Shown in pieces: positions 50,669-60,017 of a DNA stretch of 64,000 nt; the stretch's first letter is position 1, and the number at the start of each line of letters is the position of its first letter. The position numbers and the translations under genes were made by a program. The stretch spans positions 1 through 64,000 of the forward strand of contig CAZDGF010000006.1 of the NCBI GenBank assembly GCA_964505065.1. The letters are read 5' to 3'. The notes under the pieces were generated by a model that saw only the letters and a list, made by a program, of their open reading frames with translations, was not told the origin of the DNA and did no database searches. Source of the DNA: JABMMZ01 sp964505065 (lineage in GTDB: Bacteria; Bacteroidota; Bacteroidia; NS11-12g; UBA955).

Positions 50669-53593
50669 TTATCTCAACACTGTAATAGTACCTTTGGTAA
50701 TATACCGCCCATCGTTGGTTTCTGCTTTTACAACATACATATACACGCCTTGCTGTTGGGGGGTGGGTTGCCACTCATCGGCTATATTGGAAGATTCAAA
50801 AACCTTTTGCCCCCAACGGTTGTAAATGCTTAAAGTGTAGCTTTTTATACCAAAGGTATTTATTTTTAGGCTTTCGTTTTTGCCATCGCCATTTATGCTT
50901 ATAGCTGTGGGTATCCATATTACACTTTCGTAGGGAATACATACCATATTGCTTTGACTTTGGGCATTATTGCCTCCGTTTTCTATGGCTTGTATTTGGT
51001 AGCATTTTTCTGTTTTGCCATTTTGCAAAAAATCATTGTCGGTATAGCTTGTATCTGTTTTGCTATTTATTGTTTGGTTGTAATCTGATACATAAATGGT
51101 ATTGTACAATTGCACACCATTTGCCCAAGTAAGGTAGGGATTCCAGCGCAGCACACAAATATTGTTTTTGTCTTTTTTGGCTGTAAGCAATATGGTTTTG
51201 GCTATTGCGCTGCTTTGGGTTGTGTTATTGCAGGTATCTTGGGCGGTAATGCTGTATATTTGGCTTTGCAAGGTGTTTGTATTGTCTATATAAAAAGTAT
51301 CTGGTAGTGTTGCTATTACAGTATTGTTTCTTTTTAATGTATAGGTTTTAGCTAATGGAATGCTTTGCCAATTTAAAAATATTTGCCCATTGCCAATTAC
51401 ACTCGCTGCCACTATATTGGGTACAGCATTTTTATTGATGCCCTGCAATACATTTATACTTATAGTATCTTTGGTAATACAACCTGTGCTGCCATATAGG
51501 TGTTGGTATATTGTAGCTTTCCCCACTTTGGTAAGTGTAATATTTAATGCATTGTTGCCAATGGTTTTGTATTTGTTTGCGCCCTCTATCCATAGTACGC
51601 TATCTACAGCATCTGTATATTGCCTGCTTAAGGTAAGTACAAGTGGGGCGCAGCCCCATGTAGTGCTTGCAACTATGCCAGGCTTGGGTGCAGCTTGAAT
51701 ATTTACTTGGCTTATGCGGGTAAAGGTATCTGTACAGTAGCCATCGCTCACGGTATGGCTAACAGTATAAGTGCCATTTTGGGTATAGGTATGGGCTTTG
51801 TTTTGCCTAATATTTATGCCATAAGTTTGCCAATAGTTACTTGCTCCATCACCAAACTGCCAGCTATGGCGCACCGCACTGTCTTTTTTTATTTGATACA
51901 CCATGCTGCTATCTTTAAACTGAAAGGCAATGTATTGGCAGCCTTGGGTGGGCTGGGTGGTAAAGTAGGCAGAGGGAGCAGTTTTTACCTCTATGGTATC
52001 GCTGTACCAAACCCAACCACCTTCTTTTGTAAATGCTTTCATTTTAACAAAATATTTACCTGGGTTTTGATATTGATATATTATAGAATTTTGGTTAAAA
52101 TTATGTTTAATACTATCTCCATTACCTAAATAGAATATAAAATTTTTAAACCAAAAGGTATCGCTATGGTTGGTAAATACCACACTGTTTTTTTTACAAT
52201 TGTCTCGGTATGTAAAATCAGCCTTTTTATACAAACCTGGTGTATTAGGAAAAAAAGAAATATAATTATCTTGACAACTAATTTCTAAATCCTTTGTATA
52301 ATCTATAGCATTACTTATTTTAAAAGTGCTACTTGGGTCATTGGGATTATTTATAAAACGAATAACATTAGAAACTGTTGGACTATATCTAAAATGTACA
52401 CTAGCAACAATTTTACCATTTGGTGCTAATTTCATATCAGCAAATGGGGTAAACTCATTAAATACATATTCATATCTATTCAAGATTTTATTCATATCCT
52501 TATTTAACACAACTTTAACTAATTTATTAGAATTACCATTATAAGACCACTTAAAGTAATATAATATTGAATCGCAAGGTGCAAATATTTTAGAAGTAAA
52601 ACGCCAATCATACAAGGATCTTGCTGAATCTATAAGCAGTGGACTATAAAATTGACCTGTATTTTTATTAAAACTATACAAAGAAAGTTCTGTTAAAGGA
52701 TTACCTCCTACTAATCTTTCTGTATTTAAATTTTGATGCAATATAAAATTATTGTTAGTCGAATGGATTATATCATCTGAACCTGAACTTGTAAAATTTA
52801 TTCCAATAATTACACTTCTATCTCCTCGACCTGAAATAATTAATCCAGAAGTTTTGGGTATATCAAAAGACATGGTTTGTTTATGATATTCACTTATGTA
52901 TATTGAATCGCCCAAATTGAAATATATAAAATATTTATCATCTTTTTCATCATATATTTGATTAAAAATATAACATGCAAAACCCGTTCTTAAATCACTT
53001 CGAATATGCTTTAAAGGATTATACTTTGTAGGCACTCCAAAATCAATAGACATATCTATTTGCTTAAATTTATTTTGATTAGAATTAAAAAGGTGCTTTT
53101 TAAAAAATATTTCTCCAAATAAATTACTTTTATTGAATAACAACGTATCTAATAAACTTACAATTAAGTGAAGAGAATCATTTGATGTTGGAAATATTAA
53201 TGCACTTGATGATTGCGAAAAATGAGATAATTTATTTTTATTGTATATTATTTCATTTTTTTTATTTATAAAATAATGGTCATTGTTATCATAAATTAAA
53301 ATATTGCCTTTTTTATCATTCGCACTTAAATTTCTTACCGCTAAAAAAGCATTTTTAGTAACAGGTTTTTTAATCAATTTATATTGGGGAGGTTCAAAAT
53401 TAAAATCAATTTTAAAACTCATGTCTGCATTGCTAGTATCATTGCATGTCCAAAAATAAAAACCTTCATTTTCGCACATCCAAATTTTATTTAATTGAGC
53501 AAAAATATTTACAGAATATAAATTAAATAAAAGCAAGCATATTGCCCTTAATAAAAGGCAATATGCTTGCTTTTTTAAAAATAAAAAAAACAT
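50669..53593 (-). CDS. T9SS cargo with PKD domain and type-B (gliding-associated) C-terminal domain
   Basis: A 974-residue secreted protein. The first 33 residues form a signal peptide (LLLFNLYSVNIFAQ). Residues about 40-480 are a large domain I do not recognise that reads like a beta-propeller. PKD-like domains follow (about 500-700, for example RHSWQFGDGASNYW and TYTVSHTVSDGYC), then fibronectin-III-like modules (about 720-880). The C-terminus is the CHU_C/type-B sorting domain: VIWIPTAISINGDGKNE, LSIYNRWGQKVFESS, WQPTPQQQGVYMYVVKA. Type-B cargos include adhesins. A perfect hairpin lies inside the signal-peptide codons (53531-53572). Confidence 0.9.
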   Translation of the reverse strand: MFFLFLKKQAYCLLLRAICLLLFNLYSVNIFAQLNKIWMCENEGFYFWTCNDTSNADMSFKIDFNFEPPQYKLIKKPVTKNAFLAVRNLSANDKKGNILIYDNNDHYFINKKNEIIYNKNKLSHFSQSSSALIFPTSNDSLHLIVSLLDTLLFNKSNLFGEIFFKKHLFNSNQNKFKQIDMSIDFGVPTKYNPLKHIRSDLRTGFACYIFNQIYDEKDDKYFIYFNLGDSIYISEYHKQTMSFDIPKTSGLIISGRGDRSVIIGINFTSSGSDDIIHSTNNNFILHQNLNTERLVGGNPLTELSLYSFNKNTGQFYSPLLIDSARSLYDWRFTSKIFAPCDSILYYFKWSYNGNSNKLVKVVLNKDMNKILNRYEYVFNEFTPFADMKLAPNGKIVASVHFRYSPTVSNVIRFINNPNDPSSTFKISNAIDYTKDLEISCQDNYISFFPNTPGLYKKADFTYRDNCKKNSVVFTNHSDTFWFKNFIFYLGNGDSIKHNFNQNSIIYQYQNPGKYFVKMKAFTKEGGWVWYSDTIEVKTAPSAYFTTQPTQGCQYIAFQFKDSSMVYQIKKDSAVRHSWQFGDGASNYWQTYGINIRQNKAHTYTQNGTYTVSHTVSDGYCTDTFTRISQVNIQAAPKPGIVASTTWGCAPLVLTLSRQYTDAVDSVLWIEGANKYKTIGNNALNITLTKVGKATIYQHLYGSTGCITKDTISINVLQGINKNAVPNIVAASVIGNGQIFLNWQSIPLAKTYTLKRNNTVIATLPDTFYIDNTNTLQSQIYSITAQDTCNNTTQSSAIAKTILLTAKKDKNNICVLRWNPYLTWANGVQLYNTIYVSDYNQTINSKTDTSYTDNDFLQNGKTEKCYQIQAIENGGNNAQSQSNMVCIPYESVIWIPTAISINGDGKNESLKINTFGIKSYTLSIYNRWGQKVFESSNIADEWQPTPQQQGVYMYVVKAETNDGRYITKGTITVLR
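53531..53572. terminator. 16-bp perfect hairpin across a gene start
   Basis: AAGCAAGCATATTGCC (53531-53546) pairs with GGCAATATGCTTGCTT (53557-53572); a T-run follows on the plus strand and a looser one on the minus strand. By position it is the expected terminator of the 248-residue gene (stop at 53602), yet it falls within codons 7-21 of the next gene, so it may attenuate that gene. Confidence 0.75.
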
Positions 53594-53601
53594 TACTAAA
53601 C

Positions 53602-54348
53602 TTACAGTTTAGCTACAATGGTGTAATACACCATTTGCTTATTGCTATATACAGAAACCACATACATGCCTTTAGCAAATGCGCTTATATCAATTGTTTT
53701 ATTGCTATTGTAATTGTCTTCTTCATGCACTTTTATGCCCATTACATTGGTTATAGTTACCTTTGTGTTTTCTCCACTTATATTGCTTGGCAACTGTATA
53801 GCTATACTGCTATTGCTTGGGTTAGGATATAGCCTAAATACATCTTGTAAATTGGTAGTAGCAGGTGCAATATTGGCAAAAGCATTGCCATTTGTTTCAG
53901 GCTGTGGGGTATATGTATGCAAAAAGGTTTTATCTGCAAAAAAGGTCAATACATTGCGGGCATATTCATTTTCATGTTCTGTGCCTTGGGTCAATGCAGT
54001 TAAGTTTTGAATTTCATTAGCTGTCATACTAAACTGTCTGTGTTGCTCAAAAATAGGGATTAAAATATTTAACAATGTTTTTTTGTTAGTATTTTCCACT
54101 TCGACACTTATAGCATTTGCTTTGGTTCTTGCTTGTTCAAAATTGCCTTTATTGAGTTCATCCAAAGCTTGTTGGTATTCTTGGTTAAATAATTTAAGCA
54201 TATTGCCTGTATGCTCTCCGCCATTTTCAGGGCTATGGGTATACTTTAAGCAAGGGGAGGTATTATTGATTTTTGAAATTCCATTATTTAAGAAAAGGAA
54301 ATAACTAAAAATAACAAAAAATACTCTATAGAATTTAACTTTTTTCAT
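53602..54348 (-). CDS. Small T9SS cargo with type-A sorting domain
   Basis: A 248-residue secreted protein (signal peptide about 1-25, FSYFLFLNNGISK). The middle is a helical region rich in Glu and Asn (ALDELNKGNFEQARTKANAISVEVE, here split: QQALDELNKGNFEQA and RTKANAISVEVE), unlike known families. Residues about 170-248 are a type-A T9SS sorting domain: VFRLYPNPSNSSIAIQL, TITNVMGIKVHEED, ISAFAKGMYVVSVYS. Eight bases upstream of the large type-B cargo gene. Confidence 0.85.
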   Translation of the reverse strand: MKKVKFYRVFFVIFSYFLFLNNGISKINNTSPCLKYTHSPENGGEHTGNMLKLFNQEYQQALDELNKGNFEQARTKANAISVEVENTNKKTLLNILIPIFEQHRQFSMTANEIQNLTALTQGTEHENEYARNVLTFFADKTFLHTYTPQPETNGNAFANIAPATTNLQDVFRLYPNPSNSSIAIQLPSNISGENTKVTITNVMGIKVHEEDNYNSNKTIDISAFAKGMYVVSVYSNKQMVYYTIVAKL

Positions 54349-54477
54349 AACATTTATTTGGTTTTAATTACTTCAAAGTAAACAACAAATTTTTGAGAAA
54401 ACAAAATTTACTTAAAAAAATGACAATTCTTTTTATTTTCTTTATCCACCACCACTATTTTTTAAAACCATTATGTA

Positions 54478-54485
54478 TAACTTTG
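54478..54485 (+). promoter_or_regulatory. -7 element of the mutL promoter
   Basis: TAACTTTG, perfect TAnnTTTG, 32 bases before the mutL start. Confidence 0.6.
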
Positions 54486-54517
54486 TTGCTTTATTTTTTT
54501 ACCACCATTCCTAAACT

Positions 54518-56326
54518 ATGGATTTCATTAAACTACTGCCCGATAATATTGCCAACCAAATAGCCGCTGGCGAGGTTGTGCAGCGACCTGCATCGGTAGT
54601 AAAGGAGCTTTTAGAAAATGCCATAGATGCCCAAGCCACACATATAAAACTGAATGTGAGAGAAGGCGGTACTTCGCTAATTCAAATAATAGACAATGGC
54701 TTAGGTATGAGCACTACAGATGCCCGCATGTGTTGGGAGCGACATGCTACCTCTAAAATAAAAACAGCAGACGATTTGTTTAAACTGCATAGCTTTGGCT
54801 TTAGGGGCGAGGCTTTGGCAAGTATAGCCGCTATAGCCCATGTGGAAATGAAAACCCGCAGAACGGAAGATGAATTAGGTGTTTTAATAAAAATAGAAGG
54901 CAGCAAAGTAATAGAGCAAAGCACTACTATAACGCAAAAAGGCACACAATTTTCTATTAAAAATTTATTTTACAATGTGCCAGCCCGTAGAAATTTTTTA
55001 AAAAGCGTACCTGTAGAAATGCGGCATATTATAGATGAGTTTACAAGGGTAGCAATGCCCCATTTTGATATTGCTTTCAGTCTTTTTCACAACGATAAAG
55101 AGGTGTTTGATTTAAAGCCAAGCACTTTAGATAACCGTATAGCCGAGCTTATGAGCAAGCGCAATACTGATGATTTTTTAATGGTAAACGAGCGGCACGA
55201 TTTGGTATCTGTTAGCGGCTTTGTAGGCAAGCCAGAAAGCGCAAAAAGAACACGTGGCGAGCAGTTTTTATTTGTAAACAATAGGTTTGTAAAAGATGCT
55301 TACCTTAACCATGCCATTGGCAGTGCCTACGAGCAATTATTGAGCAAAGAGCAGTTTCCATTGTATGCCTTGTTTCTTACAATTAATCCTGCACGAATTG
55401 ATATAAACATACACCCAACAAAAACAGAAATAAAATTTGATGATGAAAGGGCGGTATATGCCCTTGTAAAAGCAGCCATTAAAAAAGCTTTGGGGCAATA
55501 TACAGCTATGCCCGAGCTGGAGTTTGCAGATAGCAATGTATTTAACCCTGTGGGGTTTTTAAAAACAGAAAAACAACATACCAATCAGCCGCAAATAAAA
55601 ACAGACAAAAGCTACAATCCTTTTGAGCAGCAAAAAACTTGGAAACAGGTGCAAACTGCCCAATGGCATAAGCTATTTGACGATACACCCAATACCTTAC
55701 AAAACCAAGAACTGCCCAAAGCCCAAACTTTTGATAAACAATTGGGCTTGCATACAGAAATTGCTGTAATAGAAACCATGCAAATAAGCGGTGGCTATAT
55801 GGCTGCTGTTAAAAATGGGGTATTGTTAATTATTGACCAAAGAGCAGCCCACGAACGTATTTTATTTGAAAAATACAGTGAAAATTTAGTTTACCGCTCT
55901 GCCACCGTTCAGCAATTGCTTTTCCCTCGCACAATAGAGCTTTCGGCTACCGATTATGCCATAGCCCACGAGGTGTTGGAGGATATAAAAGACCTTGGCT
56001 TTGACGTTGCCGATTTTGGCACCAATTGCCTCATTATAAACGGTGTGCCTGCCGAAACCATTAAAGGCAGCGAAAAAGAATTGCTTGAAGGCTTGCTCGA
56101 AAACTATAAGCACAATGCAGGTAGCTATGCAGGCGATAAGCGCAAAGCTTTGGCGCATTCTTTAGCGCAAAACGAAGCCATTTTTCGTACCAAAACATTA
56201 GACAAAGAAGAACAAACCGCCCTTGTGCAGCAATTGTTTAAATGCCAAACACCTGCCACACGCCCCAATGGAAAGCCAGTATATATAGAATTTAGCAACC
56301 AAAAAATAATAGATTTTTTTCAATAA
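54518..56326 (+). CDS. mutL: DNA mismatch repair protein MutL
   Basis: A 602-residue MutL, which links MutS recognition to strand removal. The GHKL ATPase domain (1-330) has IAAGEVVQRPASVVKELLENAIDA (seen as VVQRPASVVKELLENAIDA), IIDNGLGM, ATSKI, FGFRGEALASIA and GTQFSIKNLFYNVPARRNFL. The C-terminal dimerisation and endonuclease domain has DQRAAHERILFE, matching DQHA(x)2E(x)4E except that His is replaced by Arg, and QTPATRPNGKPVYIE near the end. The metal-binding Asp and Glu residues are kept. The length is normal. Followed six bases later by rhomboid. Confidence 0.95.
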   Translation: MDFIKLLPDNIANQIAAGEVVQRPASVVKELLENAIDAQATHIKLNVREGGTSLIQIIDNGLGMSTTDARMCWERHATSKIKTADDLFKLHSFGFRGEALASIAAIAHVEMKTRRTEDELGVLIKIEGSKVIEQSTTITQKGTQFSIKNLFYNVPARRNFLKSVPVEMRHIIDEFTRVAMPHFDIAFSLFHNDKEVFDLKPSTLDNRIAELMSKRNTDDFLMVNERHDLVSVSGFVGKPESAKRTRGEQFLFVNNRFVKDAYLNHAIGSAYEQLLSKEQFPLYALFLTINPARIDINIHPTKTEIKFDDERAVYALVKAAIKKALGQYTAMPELEFADSNVFNPVGFLKTEKQHTNQPQIKTDKSYNPFEQQKTWKQVQTAQWHKLFDDTPNTLQNQELPKAQTFDKQLGLHTEIAVIETMQISGGYMAAVKNGVLLIIDQRAAHERILFEKYSENLVYRSATVQQLLFPRTIELSATDYAIAHEVLEDIKDLGFDVADFGTNCLIINGVPAETIKGSEKELLEGLLENYKHNAGSYAGDKRKALAHSLAQNEAIFRTKTLDKEEQTALVQQLFKCQTPATRPNGKPVYIEFSNQKIIDFFQ

Positions 56327-56332
56327 TACAAC

Positions 56333-57043
56333 ATGAACCTAAACCTAACCCCTGCCGTAAAACAAATATTAATAGCCTGTGTAGTGCTGTTTATTGGCAC
56401 TCTGCTTTTGCAGCAAAAAGAAATATCTTTAATCAATATTCTTGGTTTGCATTATCCTACCAATCCGCTGTTTAAACCTTGGCAATTGCTTACCCACATG
56501 TTTATGCACGGTGGTATTACGCATATATTGTTCAATATGTTTGGGCTTATTACCTTTGGTAGTGTTTTAGAAAGCGTGTATGGCACAAAAAAATTTGTAA
56601 AGCTCTATTTTTTTAGCGGTTTGGGTGCTTTGCTTATTCATTTTTTAGCAGAAGCTTTTAGTATTCATAGTATAACAGGCGAATGGTGGATAAATGCAGA
56701 AAGAATAAATCAATTAATAGCTGCAAATACCATTACACAGGCACAATTCGATAGTGTAGTACAAAATTACAAAAGCCTAATGGTGGGCGCAAGCGGTTGT
56801 TTGTATGGTTTATCTGCCGCCTTTGCATTGTTATTTCCCAATACAGAAATGATGATAATGTTTATACCCTATCCCATAAAAGCCAAATATTTAATTCCTG
56901 GTTTTATCTTGTTAGATTTATTTTTAGGTGTAAGCAAATTCGACTGGGACCCCGTAGCTCATTTTGCCCATATTGGCGGTGCATTGTTCGGGTTTTTATT
57001 AGCCCTTTACTGGCGCAAATTTGATAAGAAAAACTTTTATTAA
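56333..57043 (+). CDS. Rhomboid-family intramembrane serine protease
   Basis: A 236-residue membrane protein with six helices. The catalytic dyad is Ser154 in GASGCLYG and His213 in FAHIGGALFG; the HMFMHGGITHILFNMFGL block (about residues 55-72) supplies the oxyanion residues. A soluble insert (about 105-145) between helices is usual for Bacteroidota members. Cleaves single-pass membrane proteins within the bilayer; substrates unknown. Six bases after mutL, so co-transcribed, an arrangement that recurs in the phylum. Confidence 0.92.
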   Translation: MNLNLTPAVKQILIACVVLFIGTLLLQQKEISLINILGLHYPTNPLFKPWQLLTHMFMHGGITHILFNMFGLITFGSVLESVYGTKKFVKLYFFSGLGALLIHFLAEAFSIHSITGEWWINAERINQLIAANTITQAQFDSVVQNYKSLMVGASGCLYGLSAAFALLFPNTEMMIMFIPYPIKAKYLIPGFILLDLFLGVSKFDWDPVAHFAHIGGALFGFLLALYWRKFDKKNFY

Positions 57044-57057
57044 TGGATAAAATACTT

Positions 57058-57108
57058 TGCAACTATAATTTCTCTTATTTGCAAAATTACTTTAAAATGC
57101 AACTATAA
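57058..57108. repeat. Pair of 11-bp direct repeats upstream of the Fic gene
   Basis: TGCAACTATAA occurs at 57058-57068 and 57098-57108, 40 bases apart start to start, just before the -7 element. A possible operator pair for the winged-helix domain of the Fic protein; that link is inference. Confidence 0.55.
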
Positions 57109-57113
57109 ATATT

Positions 57114-57121
57114 TATATTTG
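57114..57121 (+). promoter_or_regulatory. -7 element of the Fic gene promoter
   Basis: TATATTTG, perfect TAnnTTTG, with TTTA at 57091-57094 nineteen bases upstream as possible -33 element. The Fic start follows 13 bases later. Confidence 0.6.
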
Positions 57122-57134
57122 CATTTTAATTGGC

Positions 57135-58262
57135 ATGAAAATAGGGCAATTTATAGCAGGCAAAAAAGTAAAAAGGCTACAATACTATAGCTTTGAGCCT
57201 AATTGTATTAACCATATTTGGCAAATAGACGATAATGAAATTTTAAATTTATTGGCTGAAGCAAATTATGCCTTGGGCGAATTGAATGCTTACTCGCAAT
57301 TTATACCCAATGTGGATTTTTTTATAAAAATGCACATTAAGAAAGAGGCTAATACAAGCTCTGGCATTGAGGGTACACAAACCCATATAGAAGATTTGCT
57401 GCACAAAGAAGAAAACGTAAAACCCGAAAAACATTCGGACTGGATAGAGGTGCACAATTATATTAATGCTATGAATAATGCTATCAAAGAATTGAAGAAA
57501 CTGCCGCTTTCTAATCGTTTAATAAAAAATACGCATAAAGTTTTAATGAAAGGCGCAAGGGGCGAAAACAAAGCACCTGGCAATTATAGAACATCGCAAA
57601 ATTGGATTGGAGGCGCAACTTTAAAAGATGCTGTTTTTATACCTTGTGCGCAAGAAAATGTACTTGATTTAATGAGCGATTTAGAACTTTTTTTGAACAA
57701 TGATGATATTAAACTTCCCGATTTAATTAAAATTGCCATTGCCCATTATCAATTTGAAACCATACACCCTTTTTTAGATGGCAATGGTAGAATTGGCAGA
57801 TTGTTAATTACTCTATTCTTTATCCATCAAAATAAATTGAATAAACCTACCTTATATCTATCTTCTTTTTTTGAAAAACATAAAGCATTGTATTACCAAA
57901 ATCTAATGGCTGTAAGAACGCTTAATAATTTAAGCCAATGGTTAAAGTTTTTTTTGGTAGGTGTAAAACAAACAGCAGAAAACAGTATTTCTACTTTTAA
58001 AGCCATTATAAAATTACAAGAAAAAACAAGCCTTTTGGTAGCCAAAAAATCGGAAAACACCAAAAAGGCATTGGCGTATTTATTTCAGCAGCCTATTGTA
58101 GATTATGGCGATATAACACAATATTTGCAGGTAAATAAAACAACAGCAATACGCTTAATTGCAGATTTAGAAAACCTAAAAATTGTAACAGAACTTACAG
58201 GCTTTAACAGAAACAGAATTTATGCATTTAAACCATACATTGATATTTTTAACCAATACTAA
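57135..58262 (+). CDS. Fic-domain AMP transferase, class II, with winged helix
   Basis: A 375-residue Fic protein. The N-terminal helix carries the inhibitory motif SSGIEGT (about residues 74-80), typical of class II enzymes that are self-inhibited by Glu. The central Fic motif is HPFLDGNGRIGR (from His211), complete for AMP transfer from ATP. The C-terminal 80 residues form a winged helix (DITQYLQVNKTTAIRLIADL, KIVTELTGFNRNRIYAF). The layout is that of the SoFic type. Targets unknown. Close promoter with possible operator repeats. Confidence 0.92.
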   Translation: MKIGQFIAGKKVKRLQYYSFEPNCINHIWQIDDNEILNLLAEANYALGELNAYSQFIPNVDFFIKMHIKKEANTSSGIEGTQTHIEDLLHKEENVKPEKHSDWIEVHNYINAMNNAIKELKKLPLSNRLIKNTHKVLMKGARGENKAPGNYRTSQNWIGGATLKDAVFIPCAQENVLDLMSDLELFLNNDDIKLPDLIKIAIAHYQFETIHPFLDGNGRIGRLLITLFFIHQNKLNKPTLYLSSFFEKHKALYYQNLMAVRTLNNLSQWLKFFLVGVKQTAENSISTFKAIIKLQEKTSLLVAKKSENTKKALAYLFQQPIVDYGDITQYLQVNKTTAIRLIADLENLKIVTELTGFNRNRIYAFKPYIDIFNQY

Positions 58263-58265
58263 ACT

Positions 58266-58880
58266 ATGACATTCCCAAAAACAATAGCCCACCCTTGGCA
58301 TGGTGTTTCCATAGGCAATAATGCCCCGCAGGAGCTTACCGTATTTGTAGAAATTGTACCTACAGATACTGTAAAATACGAACTCGATAAAGCCTCTGGC
58401 TTACTTAAAATAGATAGACCGCAAAAATTCTCTAACATCTGCCCCATGCCCTATGGCTTTGTGCCTCAAACCTATTGCGGAAGCCATATTGCACAATACT
58501 GTATGCAGCAAACAGGCAAAACCAATATAGTAGGCGATGCCGACCCATTGGATATTTGTATACTTACAGAAAAAACAATTCCGCATGGCAATATCCTTAT
58601 GCAAGCCATACCCATAGGCGGCTTGCGTATGATAGACAACAACGAAGCAGACGATAAAATAATAGCCGTAATGAAAAACGATGCCGTATATGGCAATTAT
58701 AAAGACATTGCCGATTGCCCACCCCAACTAATAGAACGCCTAAAACATTATTTTCTTACCTACAAACTGCAACCCAACAACCCTGCCAACCAAGTGCAAA
58801 TTACCTATATCTACAACAAAGAAGAGGCTTTTGAGGTAATAAAAAATAGTAGGCTGGATTATGAGGAGTTGGTGAAATAA
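58266..58880 (+). CDS. ppa: Inorganic pyrophosphatase, family I
   Basis: A 204-residue soluble pyrophosphatase that hydrolyses PPi to phosphate. Conserved sites: VKYELDKASGLLKIDR, PMPYGFVPQT, the family signature GDADPLDICIL with its metal-binding Asp residues, and DDKIIAV, then YFLTYK. The length is slightly longer than E. coli Ppa (about 175) but usual for Bacteroidota. Starts three bases after the Fic stop, perhaps read from the Fic promoter or from its own. Confidence 0.93.
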   Translation: MTFPKTIAHPWHGVSIGNNAPQELTVFVEIVPTDTVKYELDKASGLLKIDRPQKFSNICPMPYGFVPQTYCGSHIAQYCMQQTGKTNIVGDADPLDICILTEKTIPHGNILMQAIPIGGLRMIDNNEADDKIIAVMKNDAVYGNYKDIADCPPQLIERLKHYFLTYKLQPNNPANQVQITYIYNKEEAFEVIKNSRLDYEELVK

Positions 58881-58905
58881 ATTTTTTACATTCAAAATAA
58901 AATAG

Positions 58906-58913
58906 TATTTTTG
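58906..58913 (+). promoter_or_regulatory. -7 element of the lipoprotein pair
   Basis: TATTTTTG, perfect TAnnTTTG, 34 bases before ATG 58948; a T-run at 58882-58887 is in -33 position. Confidence 0.55.
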
Positions 58914-58947
58914 ATAATTGTTTTTAGAATATTAACCTACTTGTTTT

Positions 58948-60015
58948 ATGAAATTATTAAATTTTTACAGCATTTTTTTAATTCTTATATTTACCTTTTC
59001 GTGCAAAAAAACCGAAACTATTTATATAGAAAAAAAAGAAACACTTGCCGATATATTTGGCACATGGCAAATTTTAGGAGATAGTAATATTTTACAAAAT
59101 AGATACTATGTTTTTCCACCTGAAAATCCATCTACTTATTTTTATTTGAATATAGATGCCAAAGGCATAAAAAATAAAACAGAAGGTTTATGTAAAATTT
59201 ATAAAAATCATGTAGAATTAGATTATCAATTATTTAATTTATTATTAATTGATGATACAATGATTATAACAGGATACAATAATGCCACAACAAGGTTTTT
59301 AAAAGTAAAAAATCCTGATTTTACAATAGAAAACTGGATAAAAAAATTAAATATTGAAAAAATATTTCCTGCACTTTCTTATAAATACCGTTATAGCCTT
59401 GTTTCTTTTGCTGTAGATGAAAACTATTTGTATTTTAATGGCGATAATTTAGATGAAAGCGTATTAAAAAGTTATATTTATAAAATGAATAAAAATACTG
59501 GTGTATTAGAAGATAGTTTAGCAGTATATTTTAGAGATTGTGGTGTATCTTATAACAATGAAAAATTTTACTATTATTATTACTTTGCAAGCTTATACAA
59601 AGTATTTACAACCAATGGATTTAACAATAATTTTGCAGAGTTTTCGCCTTATTTAATTTCTAATGTATATAGCATTTTAGCTTTGCCAAACGATTCTGTT
59701 TTAATTGGTAATTGGAACAAACTTAAAATAGGAACACCAACAGCAGAATTTAAAGATTACAAAGACTACAATGTTAATAATAATCCCGATGTAGGTTTTA
59801 TAGGGAAGTTAGAACATAATTTTTTAACACTATCAAATTACAATAACTATTTCAGCCTTGTTGCCAATGATAGTAAAAACACTGTTTTGAAAACAGTTCA
59901 GTTTGAATCTAATTACAGTTTTTCAAATTTTTCTACTTTTAAAAAAGAAATATGGGCTTATGCCAGAGATAACAGAAATAACAATATGGTGTTTTTAAAA
60001 ATTAATTTAGATTGA
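58948..60015 (+). CDS. Lipoprotein of unknown function, paralogue 1
   Basis: A 355-residue lipoprotein (signal ending TFSC, Cys19, then KK). A short N-terminal block with LADIFGTWQILGDSN is followed by a beta-rich region of repeated blades (DENYLYFNGDNLDE, YIYKMNKNTGVLEDSLAVYF, SNVYSILALPNDSVLIGN), suggesting a propeller-like fold. It resembles the next gene along its whole length (TWQI/AWEL, MNKNTGVLEDS/LNKKTKKIEDS, SNVYSI/NNVYSI). No known family. Confidence 0.72.
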   Translation: MKLLNFYSIFLILIFTFSCKKTETIYIEKKETLADIFGTWQILGDSNILQNRYYVFPPENPSTYFYLNIDAKGIKNKTEGLCKIYKNHVELDYQLFNLLLIDDTMIITGYNNATTRFLKVKNPDFTIENWIKKLNIEKIFPALSYKYRYSLVSFAVDENYLYFNGDNLDESVLKSYIYKMNKNTGVLEDSLAVYFRDCGVSYNNEKFYYYYYFASLYKVFTTNGFNNNFAEFSPYLISNVYSILALPNDSVLIGNWNKLKIGTPTAEFKDYKDYNVNNNPDVGFIGKLEHNFLTLSNYNNYFSLVANDSKNTVLKTVQFESNYSFSNFSTFKKEIWAYARDNRNNNMVFLKINLD

Positions 60016-60017
60016 AT

